Of a stretch of DNA of 64,000 nucleotides, positions 53,926-61,980 are shown piece by piece. The notes under the pieces are model-generated. The model searched no databases. It was not told where the DNA came from and saw only the letters and a program-made list of their open reading frames with translations. The position numbers were made by a program, and so were the translations under genes. Position 1 is the stretch's first letter. Each line of letters opens with the position of its first letter. Origin of the DNA: an uncultured Bacteroidales bacterium (lineage in GTDB: Bacteria > Bacteroidota > Bacteroidia > Bacteroidales > Paludibacteraceae); contig CACXCA010000017.1 of the NCBI GenBank assembly GCA_902766045.1, positions 1 to 64,000 on the forward strand. Direction: 5' to 3'.

Positions 53926-54585
53926 ATGAAAATTAGATTAACGTTAGCAATGGCTGTTCTTGCAGGATCAACAGTATTCGCAGGAACGAGAATGGATGTG
54001 TTAAATGCTAAGAGTAAAACCATAGGTGAGGCAATGGCCACAATGCTTCAACAAAACAACAAACCATTTTCTGTTGGAGCAAGCGGAGAAGACGCTTATG
54101 ACAATCCAGGATTGGCAGTGTTCATGTTCAAACAATTGGGATTGGATGTTCCTGCTGACATGCAAAAGCTAAGCAAAATAGGAAAGACAATTTCTAAGCC
54201 TGCTAAAATGCAAGCGGGAGACATCGTATTCTTCGTCAATCCTCAAAACAAAAAGGAACTCGGAAGCATGGGTGTTGTACAAAGTGTAGCTGCTGATGGA
54301 CTCTCATTCATGTTTTTCTATGCAGATCAAAAGCAAGGCATTGTTCGTATTGCTTCCAGCACTGAACCTGAGTTCAACGGTCACTTCAAACAAGCTAACC
54401 GAATCACATCAGACGAAGAGCTAGCTAAGATCCGTGATGCACACCAAAAAGAAGTTGAGAACATCAACAAGGCAAAAGATAAACTAACAAAAGCACAAGC
54501 TGCCGTTAAAGCTGCTGAGACAGAATTGCAAAACCTTGAAAGCGCATTTGCAAAAAAGAACGAAGAAGCACTTCAAATAAAATGA
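53926..54585 (+). CDS. NlpC/P60-like secreted protein lacking catalytic residues
   Basis: The 219-residue protein has a signal peptide (about 1-19, FAG end) and an NlpC/P60-like core: GASGEDAYDNPGLAVFMFKQLG, where active members have a DCSGF catalytic Cys but here it is Asn60; KMQAGDIVFFV; and LGSMGVVQSV where the GHVGIY histidine is Ser114. About 60 C-terminal residues (160-219) form an Ala/Lys/Glu coiled coil. It therefore looks like a non-enzymatic cell-wall-binding or scaffold protein. It starts the run that ends with tadA; the RHH gene follows after 10 nt. Confidence 0.75.
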   Translation: MKIRLTLAMAVLAGSTVFAGTRMDVLNAKSKTIGEAMATMLQQNNKPFSVGASGEDAYDNPGLAVFMFKQLGLDVPADMQKLSKIGKTISKPAKMQAGDIVFFVNPQNKKELGSMGVVQSVAADGLSFMFFYADQKQGIVRIASSTEPEFNGHFKQANRITSDEELAKIRDAHQKEVENINKAKDKLTKAQAAVKAAETELQNLESAFAKKNEEALQIK

Positions 54586-54595
54586 TTAGTTTCTT

Positions 54596-54835
54596 ATGCC
54601 AACTAAGAAAACAAAAAAAATGAGCTTAAAACCAACGGTTGCAGAACGGTTGGTCAGAAATAGACGTTTATCAATCACCCTGAACGAAAAAGAGTTCAGG
54701 GTGGTTGAACGTTTTTTCAAAGAATACAAGATCAAGAACAAATCAAAATTTCTTCGCGACACCATTATTCGAACAGTCTGGGAAAAGTTGGAAGCCAACG
54801 CCCCTACTCTATTTTCTAAGGAGGAGATGCGATGA
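54596..54835 (+). CDS. Small ribbon-helix-helix-like DNA-binding protein
   Basis: The 79-residue, Lys/Arg-rich protein has a strand-helix-helix pattern RRLSITLNEKEFRVVERFF then KIKNKSKFLRDTIIRTVWEKL, typical of CopG/MetJ-type ribbon-helix-helix proteins, which bind DNA as dimers. Small basic proteins of this kind are also mobilisation accessory factors in Bacteroidetes. It overlaps the tadA start by 4 nt (ATGA), so it is co-expressed with a housekeeping gene, not a plasmid locus. Confidence 0.6.
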   Translation: MPTKKTKKMSLKPTVAERLVRNRRLSITLNEKEFRVVERFFKEYKIKNKSKFLRDTIIRTVWEKLEANAPTLFSKEEMR

Positions 54836-55266
54836 CTGACGAATATTACATGAAACAAGCCTTAACCGAAGCTAAGAAGGCACTATCTGAAGATGAAGTC
54901 CCCATCGGTGCCGTCATCGTTTGCAAAGACAGAATCATTGCCCGTGCACACAATCTGACAGAGACATTAACCGACGTGACCGCTCATGCAGAGATGCAAG
55001 CTATCACCATGGCAGCCAACCATCTGGGTGCCAAATACCTCACAGACTGTACGTTATACGTCACAGTGGAACCATGTGTCATGTGTGCAGGCGCTATTGG
55101 ATGGGCACAAATCAGCAAAGTGGTCTATGGCGCCAAAGATGAAAAACGAGGGTTCTCCCTATTGGCACCTAATGCTCTTCATCCGAAATGCACCGTCCAA
55201 AGCGACGTATTAGGAGAAGAATGCGCTGAACTCATCACCACCTTCTTCAAAAAGAAAAGAGGCTGA
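54832..55266 (+). CDS. tadA: tRNA adenosine deaminase
   Basis: The 144-residue zinc deaminase converts adenosine-34 of tRNA-Arg to inosine. It has the HAE motif (His52-Ala-Glu54, with Glu54 the proton shuttle) and the PCVMC motif (zinc ligands Cys81 and Cys84), with the MTDEYYMKQALTEAKKALSE start and AKDEKRGFSLL. Length is standard. It overlaps the RHH gene. Confidence 0.95.
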   Translation: MTDEYYMKQALTEAKKALSEDEVPIGAVIVCKDRIIARAHNLTETLTDVTAHAEMQAITMAANHLGAKYLTDCTLYVTVEPCVMCAGAIGWAQISKVVYGAKDEKRGFSLLAPNALHPKCTVQSDVLGEECAELITTFFKKKRG

Positions 55267-55292
55267 CTATAGTCTCCCGTATCGTTCCAAAC

Positions 55293-55667
55293 CTACATAT
55301 TAACAAACGGCAGAAAAGCATCTTCTAAATGCTGAAAGGACACAGTGTTTCCTGACGAATCAAGCGTCATGGAAATCACATCAAACCGAGTTGGTTTTGT
55401 GACATTGAATCTGCGTATATAAGCATTCGCCGCATATACTAAATTACGGATCTTCACCTTATCGATACGATCTGTTGGAGAAGAAAAAGCACCATCCTTT
55501 CGGGCTTTCACCTCCACTATCACAAGATAATCAGCTGTTTCCGCAACAATATCTATCTCATATCGTCCGAAACGCCAATTCCGTTGTTTAATCACATAAC
55601 CTTGAGATTGCAAGTACTCGACAGACTTTTCCTCTCCTAACATGCCTAAATCATTATGAGCAGCCAT
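55293..55667 (-). CDS. YraN/UPF0102 family putative endonuclease
   Basis: The 124-residue product starts at the ATG at 55667 (MAAHNDLGMLGEEKS), the usual family start; a longer frame to 55679 only adds MKKF. The PD-(D/E)xK-like core is visible as RRFGRYEIDIVAETADYLVIVEVKARKDG with the Asp and Glu-x-Lys acidic residues. The family is conserved and of unclear nuclease role. A TATCTTTG -7 box lies on the minus strand at 55711-55718. Confidence 0.87.
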   Translation of the reverse strand: MAAHNDLGMLGEEKSVEYLQSQGYVIKQRNWRFGRYEIDIVAETADYLVIVEVKARKDGAFSSPTDRIDKVKIRNLVYAANAYIRRFNVTKPTRFDVISMTLDSSGNTVSFQHLEDAFLPFVNM

Positions 55668-55710
55668 AAATTTTTTCAATTAGTTTAACACAACAATAGA
55701 TTTTATACGA

Positions 55711-55767
55711 CAAAGATAAATATATTAGCTAAACATCGCAATAAAAACATTAAAAATTCTAACTTTG
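55711..55767. promoter_or_regulatory. Divergent -7 boxes of yraN-like and RluA-like genes
   Basis: Minus-strand TATCTTTG (55711-55718) and plus-strand TAACTTTG (55760-55767). The -33 regions are weak on both sides. Confidence 0.45.
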
Positions 55768-55793
55768 CACCCCCGTAGAGAAAAAGAGATCAC

Positions 55794-56720
55794 ATGAGAC
55801 AAAATTTCACACCTCATAAAGAGCAAAGAGATCGGAAAACATCCTTCATCGTCAAAGGAGACAACAAGCTGTTTGAATTTGTACTATCCAAGATGGGTGG
55901 TATGAGTAAGACTGCTGTCAAGAGCTTATTAAGCAAAAAGCAGATATCCGTAAACGACAAGATTATTACACAATATGATTATCCATTAACGGAGGGAGAT
56001 AAAGTAGAAATCGATTTTGTCAAAAGGAAGGCACTACAAAGCGCTAAGCTATCCATCCTATACGAAGATAATTACATCATCGTTGTCAACAAATCTGAAG
56101 GTCTTTTAACCACTGCGACCGACAAGCAGGAAGACACCACTGCCTTTCGTATTATCATGAATCACCTGAAACAGCAGGACAAGAACAATCATCTATACAT
56201 TGTTCATCGTCTTGACAGAGAAACCTCGGGTGTATTGATCTTTGCGAAGGACAAAGAGACACAAAAGAAACTTCAAGAGAATTGGCATGATATTGTATTG
56301 GAAAAGATATACTATGCTCTAGTGGAAGGTGTTGTTCAAGAGGAAAGTGGCACCATACACTCATGGTTGAAAGAAGAGCCAAAATCCAAGAATGTGTATT
56401 CATTCGATTATGATAATGGCGGAATGGAATCGTTCACCGACTATAAGATTGTCAGGACCTTTCAGAATCACACCCTATTGGAAGTGAATCTCCGAACAGG
56501 CAGGAAGAACCAAATCAGAGTTCATCTGCAATCCATCGGGCACCCGATTGTTGGAGACAAAAAATATGGAGGATCCGTCTCCCCGATTGGTCGTATCGGT
56601 TTACATGCCGCCAGGATTACACTCCGACATCCCGCCACAAATAAGATTGTAACATTTGAAGCCCCCGTTCCTGAAAAAATCATGAAATTCAGAGAACAAA
56701 GGCCTTTAAAAGACAAATAA
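55794..56720 (+). CDS. RluA-family pseudouridine synthase
   Basis: The 308-residue protein has an N-terminal S4-type RNA-binding domain (about 25-85; LLSKKQISVNDKII) and the synthase domain with the catalytic Asp in HRLDRETSGVLIFAKD (about 137-152), YYALVEG and RTGRKNQIRVHLQSIGHPIVGD. It converts specific uridines in tRNA or rRNA to pseudouridine; the exact target is not clear from the sequence. Confidence 0.92.
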   Translation: MRQNFTPHKEQRDRKTSFIVKGDNKLFEFVLSKMGGMSKTAVKSLLSKKQISVNDKIITQYDYPLTEGDKVEIDFVKRKALQSAKLSILYEDNYIIVVNKSEGLLTTATDKQEDTTAFRIIMNHLKQQDKNNHLYIVHRLDRETSGVLIFAKDKETQKKLQENWHDIVLEKIYYALVEGVVQEESGTIHSWLKEEPKSKNVYSFDYDNGGMESFTDYKIVRTFQNHTLLEVNLRTGRKNQIRVHLQSIGHPIVGDKKYGGSVSPIGRIGLHAARITLRHPATNKIVTFEAPVPEKIMKFREQRPLKDK

Positions 56721-56788
56721 ACACAAAGCAGATTCAAAAAAACTAAAATAATAAAGGAGAAAAAACAACTTCTATCTTAAAATTTTAG

Positions 56789-56796
56789 TAAATTTG
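56789..56796 (+). promoter_or_regulatory. -7 box of the serine palmitoyltransferase gene
   Basis: TAAATTTG, 24 nt upstream of the start at 56820. No clear -33. Confidence 0.45.
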
Positions 56797-56819
56797 CGCA
56801 AATTTTTAGAATTTATAAA

Positions 56820-58004
56820 ATGGGTCTATTACAAGAAAAACTTGCCAAATACACAGAGCCACAGAAGGTGAAAGCAAAAGGTGTATATCCCTATTTCCGT
56901 GTAATTGAAAGTGATCAGGACACTGAAGTAACGATTAATGGCAAAAAGGTTCTGATGTTTGGTTCCAATAGTTATTTAGGACTTACCAATCATCCCAAGA
57001 TTAAAGAGGCTGCTATAGAAGCCACAAAGAAATACGGCTCAGGTTGTGCCGGTTCCAGATTTTTAAATGGAACATTAGATATTCATATTGAGTTAGAAAA
57101 CAAACTAGCCAAATTTGTAGGAAAAGATGATGCGCTCATCTTCTCAGCTGGTTTTAACGCAAATATGGGAGTCATCTCCAACCTTACCGGTCGTGAAGAT
57201 TATATAATTTTTGACGAGTTAGATCATGCGTCCATTATGACAGGAAAGCAACTAAGCTTTTCTAAATGCTTAAAATTCAAGCATAACGACATGGACTCTT
57301 TGGAAAAAAAGTTACAAGCATGTGAACCCGACAAGATTAAACTGATCGTCGTTGACGGTGTATTCAGCATGGAAGGCGATGTGGCAAAGTTGGATAAGAT
57401 TGTCGAATTAAGCAAGAAATACAATGCTAGCATTTACGTGGATGAGGCACACAGCTTAGGTGTTTTCGGAAAACAAGGACGAGGCATCTGCGACCACTTC
57501 GGTCTCACAAAAGATGTGGATCTTATCATGGGAACATTTAGTAAATCACTTGCTTCTATTGGTGGATTCATTGCAGCGGACGAAAGTATCATCAATTGGT
57601 TGAGACATTCCACTCGTCCATATATTTTCAGTGCCAGCATCACCCCAGCTGCTACCGCTTCTGTATTAGCAGCCTTGGAGATCATGCAAAACGAGCCTGA
57701 GAGAATGGAGAACTTGTGGAAGATGACAAGAATATCACTCGACGGATTCAGACAATTAGGATTCGAAATTGGACATACTGAGACACCAATCATTCCGCTC
57801 TTCATCAGAGACAATGAGAAGACATTCCTCATGACCAAGTTATTATTCGAAGAAGGAATCTTTGTCAACCCAGTTGTTAGTCCGGCTGTACCATCTAACG
57901 ACACCCTGATTCGCTTCTCGTTGATGGCTACTCACACGGAAGCACAAGTACAAACAGCATTAGAGAAAATCGGCAAAGTGGGCAAAATGTTAGGCATCAT
58001 CTGA
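56820..58004 (+). CDS. spt: Serine palmitoyltransferase (alpha-oxoamine synthase)
   Basis: The 394-residue PLP enzyme condenses serine with a fatty acyl-CoA, the first step of sphingolipid synthesis, which marks many Bacteroidales. Family features are present: MGLLQEKLAKY start, GSGCAGSRFLNGTLD, DELDHASI, VDEAHSLGVFGKQGRG with the PLP-contacting Asp at about 208, and the PLP lysine in MGTFSKSLASIGGF (about Lys242). Related 2-amino-3-ketobutyrate CoA ligases have the same fold, but the sequence closely follows the Bacteroides SPT type. A strong terminator follows. Confidence 0.9.
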   Translation: MGLLQEKLAKYTEPQKVKAKGVYPYFRVIESDQDTEVTINGKKVLMFGSNSYLGLTNHPKIKEAAIEATKKYGSGCAGSRFLNGTLDIHIELENKLAKFVGKDDALIFSAGFNANMGVISNLTGREDYIIFDELDHASIMTGKQLSFSKCLKFKHNDMDSLEKKLQACEPDKIKLIVVDGVFSMEGDVAKLDKIVELSKKYNASIYVDEAHSLGVFGKQGRGICDHFGLTKDVDLIMGTFSKSLASIGGFIAADESIINWLRHSTRPYIFSASITPAATASVLAALEIMQNEPERMENLWKMTRISLDGFRQLGFEIGHTETPIIPLFIRDNEKTFLMTKLLFEEGIFVNPVVSPAVPSNDTLIRFSLMATHTEAQVQTALEKIGKVGKMLGII

Positions 58005-58027
58005 TTTTTTCATAAAATACGCATAAG

Positions 58028-58066
58028 AAAAGCAATTCTGACACCATGCAGAATTGCTTTTTATTT
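58028..58066 (+). terminator. Terminator of spt
   Basis: AAAAGCAATTCTG (58028-58040) pairs perfectly with CAGAATTGCTTTT (58049-58061), followed by TTATTTG. Confidence 0.85.
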
Positions 58067-58095
58067 GATAATATCATCTCATTTATCTAAATTTG
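58064..58095 (+). promoter_or_regulatory. Promoter of the rarA operon
   Basis: TTTG (58064-58067), 20-nt spacer, TAAATTTG (58088-58095), 35 nt before rarA. Confidence 0.7.
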
Positions 58096-58130
58096 TATCA
58101 TTATAGGATGTTTGTTTCTAATAACGATAA

Positions 58131-59420
58131 ATGGACGCCAATTTAATACAACCCCTAGCAGAACGTGTTCGTCCCAAAACATTGGACGACTATGTTGGAC
58201 AAAAACATTTGGTCGGAGACAATGCGATTCTCCGCAAGATGATTGAATCCGGCAGAATATCCTCATTTATCTTATGGGGTCCTCCAGGTGTTGGCAAAAC
58301 GACATTGGCTGGTATTATCGCTAAGAAACTAAATCGTGCTTTTTACACACTGAGTGCCATCAGTTCAGGTGTGAAAGATGTTCGCGAAGTAATCGACAAG
58401 GCAAAAGGGGCAAGGCTCTTCAATCCAGAACCACCTATCCTGTTTATCGACGAGATTCATCGTTTCTCCAAGGCTCAGCAGGACTCTCTGCTCGGGGCCG
58501 TTGAGCAAGGCATCATCGTACTCATTGGTGCCACCACCGAAAATCCATCGTTTGAGGTCATCACGCCCCTCCTATCCAGATGTCAAGTCTTTGTACTGAA
58601 ATATCAGGAAGACGCTGACTTAATGGAGCTGGCACAAAGAGTCATCAAAGAGGACAAGATACTGAAAGAGAAGAAAATCTTTTTTGACGAGACCGATGCG
58701 CTGATTCGTTTCGCCAGTGGAGATGCACGTAAGTTATTAAACATCATTGAATTAGTCATAAACGCAGAAGAGAACAGTGACGAGATACATTTCACGAATG
58801 AGAAAGTAACGAATCGACTTCAAGAGAATCCTAATGCATACGACAAAAACGGAGAGATGCATTACGATATCATCTCTGCATTCATCAAATCAATTCGAGG
58901 AAGTGATCCTGACGGTGCAATCTATTGGTTGGCTCGAATGGTAGATGGTGGCGAAGACCCTAAGTTCATCGCCCGCAGATTAGTTATCTCTGCAGCAGAG
59001 GACATCGGATTGGCCAATCCTAACGCACTACTGCTTGCCAACGCATGCTTTGACACCATTCACAAAATCGGATGGCCGGAAGGTAGAATTGTATTAGCCG
59101 AGACAACCATCTATCTAGCTACAAGTCCGAAAAGTAATTCAGCCTATCTCTCCATCGACGCTGCGCTAAGGAATGTTAAGGAAACAGGCAATCTCTCTGT
59201 TCCGCTTCACCTACGCAATGCGCCTACCAAACTCATGGAGAATCTCGATTATGGAAAGGAATATAAATATTCTCATGACTATCCAGGACATTTTGTAATT
59301 CAAGAATTCTTACCCAAAAAGATTTCAAAGACACAATTCTGGCTTCCGCAGGATAACCCTGCAGAAAATAAGCTGACAGAAAGAATGAAATCTTTGTGGG
59401 GAAATCATAAAAAATATTAG
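58131..59420 (+). CDS. rarA: Replication-associated recombination protein A (RarA/MgsA)
   Basis: The 429-residue AAA+ ATPase has Walker A WGPPGVGKTT (49-58), Walker B ILFIDEIHRF, sensor TTENPSFEVITPLLSRC and the C-terminal tetramerisation part with YWLARMVDGGEDPKFIARRL. It acts at stalled replication forks. It leads an operon: the S41 peptidase follows after 17 nt. Confidence 0.93.
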   Translation: MDANLIQPLAERVRPKTLDDYVGQKHLVGDNAILRKMIESGRISSFILWGPPGVGKTTLAGIIAKKLNRAFYTLSAISSGVKDVREVIDKAKGARLFNPEPPILFIDEIHRFSKAQQDSLLGAVEQGIIVLIGATTENPSFEVITPLLSRCQVFVLKYQEDADLMELAQRVIKEDKILKEKKIFFDETDALIRFASGDARKLLNIIELVINAEENSDEIHFTNEKVTNRLQENPNAYDKNGEMHYDIISAFIKSIRGSDPDGAIYWLARMVDGGEDPKFIARRLVISAAEDIGLANPNALLLANACFDTIHKIGWPEGRIVLAETTIYLATSPKSNSAYLSIDAALRNVKETGNLSVPLHLRNAPTKLMENLDYGKEYKYSHDYPGHFVIQEFLPKKISKTQFWLPQDNPAENKLTERMKSLWGNHKKY

Positions 59421-59437
59421 CTAATCATTAAACGCCC

Positions 59438-61123
59438 ATGAACAAAAAGTTTGTAACCATATCCATTCTTGCATGTCTCATCTCATTGCCCATGCGAGCA
59501 ATATCAGCTAATGATTCGATAGATAATCATTACGAAACCATATCGAGAAACCTAGACATCTTCAATCTCTTATATAAGGAATTGGATCTCTACTATGTTG
59601 ATACCTTTAACACCAAAAAGATTATCAACACTGGTATCGATGCCATGCTGGATGAGCTTGATCCCTACACAATCTATATTCCAGAAGAGAAGGAAGAGGA
59701 TTTCAAGTTCATGATGACCGGAGAATATGCGGGTGTCGGTGCCTCAATCGGCAAGATTGGTGATTACATCTGTTTTTCGGATATCTATGAAGGATGTCCT
59801 GCAGACAAAGGAGGCATAAAATGTGGCGATCGTATCGTTGAAATCAACGGGAAACAGGCTAAAGGTAAATCCGTATCATTCATCAGTGACATGCTTCGTG
59901 GAAAGAGCGGTACCGAATTAAAACTCGTAATCGAAAATCCTGTCACAGAGAAGAAACGCAAGGTGACTATCCAACGAGAGAAGATCACCCTGCCTAATAT
60001 TGAATACTGCGACACACTGGAAACTGGCATTGGATATATCCGTTTCTCACAATTCACAGAGAAATCTGCAGTCAACTTCAAACAAGCTTTCCTTGATTTG
60101 AAAGAGAAAAAAAATATCAATTCCTTAATCATCGACTTACGCAACAACCCCGGTGGATTATTGGATCAAGCCACAGAAATCGTCAACTACTTCATTGAGA
60201 ATCAAGAAACAATTGTATATACAAAAAGCAAGATAAAGGAACTGGACGAAGTATGTAAAGCTGTCAAGCAACCGATTGACAAGGAGATTCCTATTGTTAT
60301 GCTGGTCAACCACAACTCAGCATCTGCCTCTGAGGTGTTCTCAGGTGCTTTACAAGATCTTGATAGAGCCGTCATTGTAGGAGAACGTACCTACGGTAAA
60401 GGATTGGTTCAGACCACCCGCAATCTGCCTTTTGGAGGAAAGATAAAAGTAACCATCTCTAAATACTACATTCCAAGTGGACGATGCGTTCAAGCCATCA
60501 ACTATGCAGAGAAAGATGAAGATGGTTCTGTCAAGAGAATACCGGATAGTCTCACTACCGAATTCAAGACGAAACACGGAAGAATCGTCCGTGACGGTGG
60601 AGGTATCACCCCAGATATCACAATCGAGGCACATACGTTATCCACCATCAGTTACTATCTCTACACCGAGAATATCATCTTCAACTATGCAGTAGATTAC
60701 ATTGCAAAACATCCGAAAATAGCCTCTCCAAAGGAGTTTAAGTTCACGGAATACGATGATTTCAAAGCGTATGCAAAAAAACAAAACTTCTCCTACGTAC
60801 TGAAAACTGAAGAGACGTTGAAGAACCTTAAAGAATTAGCCAAGACAGAAGGATACTTGGATTATTCTAAGGATGAATTCGAAGCTCTTGAGAAAAAGTT
60901 ATCTCATAATCTGGATCAAGATTTGAAATTATTCGAAGAGGAGATTTCTCAACTCATCAGCATCGAAATAATGAAACAACTATACTATCAGAAAGGCTCC
61001 ATTGCAGAATCACTTAAATTTGACAAAGTGAAACAAGAAGCCATCAACATATTAAAAGATAAAACAAGATACAACTCAATCCTACAACCTAAGCAGAAGG
61101 AAGAGAGTGAGAAAAAACAATAA
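59438..61123 (+). CDS. S41-family C-terminal processing peptidase
   Basis: The 561-residue secreted protease has a signal peptide (about 1-24), a PDZ domain (about 90-165; YAGVGASIGKIGDYICFSDI, GGIKCGDRIVEINGK) and an S41 core with catalytic Ser in NHNSASASEVFSGAL and catalytic Lys in ERTYGKGLVQ. The C-terminal extension is helical and Lys/Glu-rich. It cleaves envelope proteins in the periplasm. It is the middle gene of the rarA operon. Confidence 0.92.
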   Translation: MNKKFVTISILACLISLPMRAISANDSIDNHYETISRNLDIFNLLYKELDLYYVDTFNTKKIINTGIDAMLDELDPYTIYIPEEKEEDFKFMMTGEYAGVGASIGKIGDYICFSDIYEGCPADKGGIKCGDRIVEINGKQAKGKSVSFISDMLRGKSGTELKLVIENPVTEKKRKVTIQREKITLPNIEYCDTLETGIGYIRFSQFTEKSAVNFKQAFLDLKEKKNINSLIIDLRNNPGGLLDQATEIVNYFIENQETIVYTKSKIKELDEVCKAVKQPIDKEIPIVMLVNHNSASASEVFSGALQDLDRAVIVGERTYGKGLVQTTRNLPFGGKIKVTISKYYIPSGRCVQAINYAEKDEDGSVKRIPDSLTTEFKTKHGRIVRDGGGITPDITIEAHTLSTISYYLYTENIIFNYAVDYIAKHPKIASPKEFKFTEYDDFKAYAKKQNFSYVLKTEETLKNLKELAKTEGYLDYSKDEFEALEKKLSHNLDQDLKLFEEEISQLISIEIMKQLYYQKGSIAESLKFDKVKQEAINILKDKTRYNSILQPKQKEESEKKQ

Positions 61124-61136
61124 ATAAAAGAAGCGT

Positions 61137-61892
61137 ATGAAAGCCATGATATTTGCCGCCGGCTTAGGAACACGTCTAAAACCTATCACCGACACAATCC
61201 CCAAGGCGCTTGTTCCCGTTGGAGGGAAGACACTCTTAGAGCATGTCATCACTAAACTAGCGGAAGAAGGCTTTGAGGAACAAATCATCAATGTTCATCA
61301 TCATGCCGACAAGATTCTTGATTTCCTAAAAGAAAAAAAGAATTTCGGACTTCACATTGAGATATCAGACGAACGCGACATGCTCCTCGACACAGGTGGA
61401 GGCATAAAGAAAGCTGCACATTTTTTTGACGATGAACAGCCCTTCCTAATCCACAATGTGGATATCCTCTCCAATGCCAATCTTCGTGCGCTATATGACA
61501 GTCATAAAAACAGTGACAACATAGCAACTCTCCTAGTGAAAGAACGTGAGACAAGCCGATACCTCTTATTCGATGACAATGACCGACTGAAAGGATGGAT
61601 CAACACACAGACGGGAGAAGTAAAATCTCCATTTCTCCCCATCGATGTAGAAAAGCTTCGGAGAAGAGCTTTCTCAGGCATTCATATCCTGTCTCCTAAA
61701 ATCTTTCATTACATGGAGACGTATCCTGTCAAATTTCCTATTATGGATTTTTATATCGGAAGTGCAGATAAAATAAAGATCGGTGGCGTACTCAATAACG
61801 ATGTAAAACTCATTGATGTAGGCAAATTAGATAGTCTTCAAAAAGCAGAAGAGTTATTAGCTGAATTACAAACGAGTACCGACAGGCCTTAG
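61137..61892 (+). CDS. Sugar-1-phosphate nucleotidyltransferase
   Basis: The 251-residue protein has the nucleotidyltransferase signature FAAGLGTRLKPITDTIPKAL (about 4-23), then VPVGGKTLLEHVI and HNVDILSN. It resembles MurU/ManC-type enzymes that load a sugar phosphate onto NTP for cell-wall or capsule sugars; the exact sugar cannot be told. It ends the operon, 13 nt after the S41 gene. Confidence 0.85.
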   Translation: MKAMIFAAGLGTRLKPITDTIPKALVPVGGKTLLEHVITKLAEEGFEEQIINVHHHADKILDFLKEKKNFGLHIEISDERDMLLDTGGGIKKAAHFFDDEQPFLIHNVDILSNANLRALYDSHKNSDNIATLLVKERETSRYLLFDDNDRLKGWINTQTGEVKSPFLPIDVEKLRRRAFSGIHILSPKIFHYMETYPVKFPIMDFYIGSADKIKIGGVLNNDVKLIDVGKLDSLQKAEELLAELQTSTDRP

Positions 61893-61925
61893 ACCTTGAG
61901 GTTGCAGTAAGCAAGATAAAAAAAG

Positions 61926-61958
61926 TCCCCCGAAGGTTTGAAATAAACCTTCGGGGGA
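61926..61958. terminator. Bidirectional terminator
   Basis: TCCCCCGAAGGTTT (61926-61939) pairs with AAACCTTCGGGGGA (61945-61958); T residues follow on both strands. It separates convergent genes. Confidence 0.9.
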
Positions 61959-61980
61959 TTTCCTTATAATTACAGCACAT

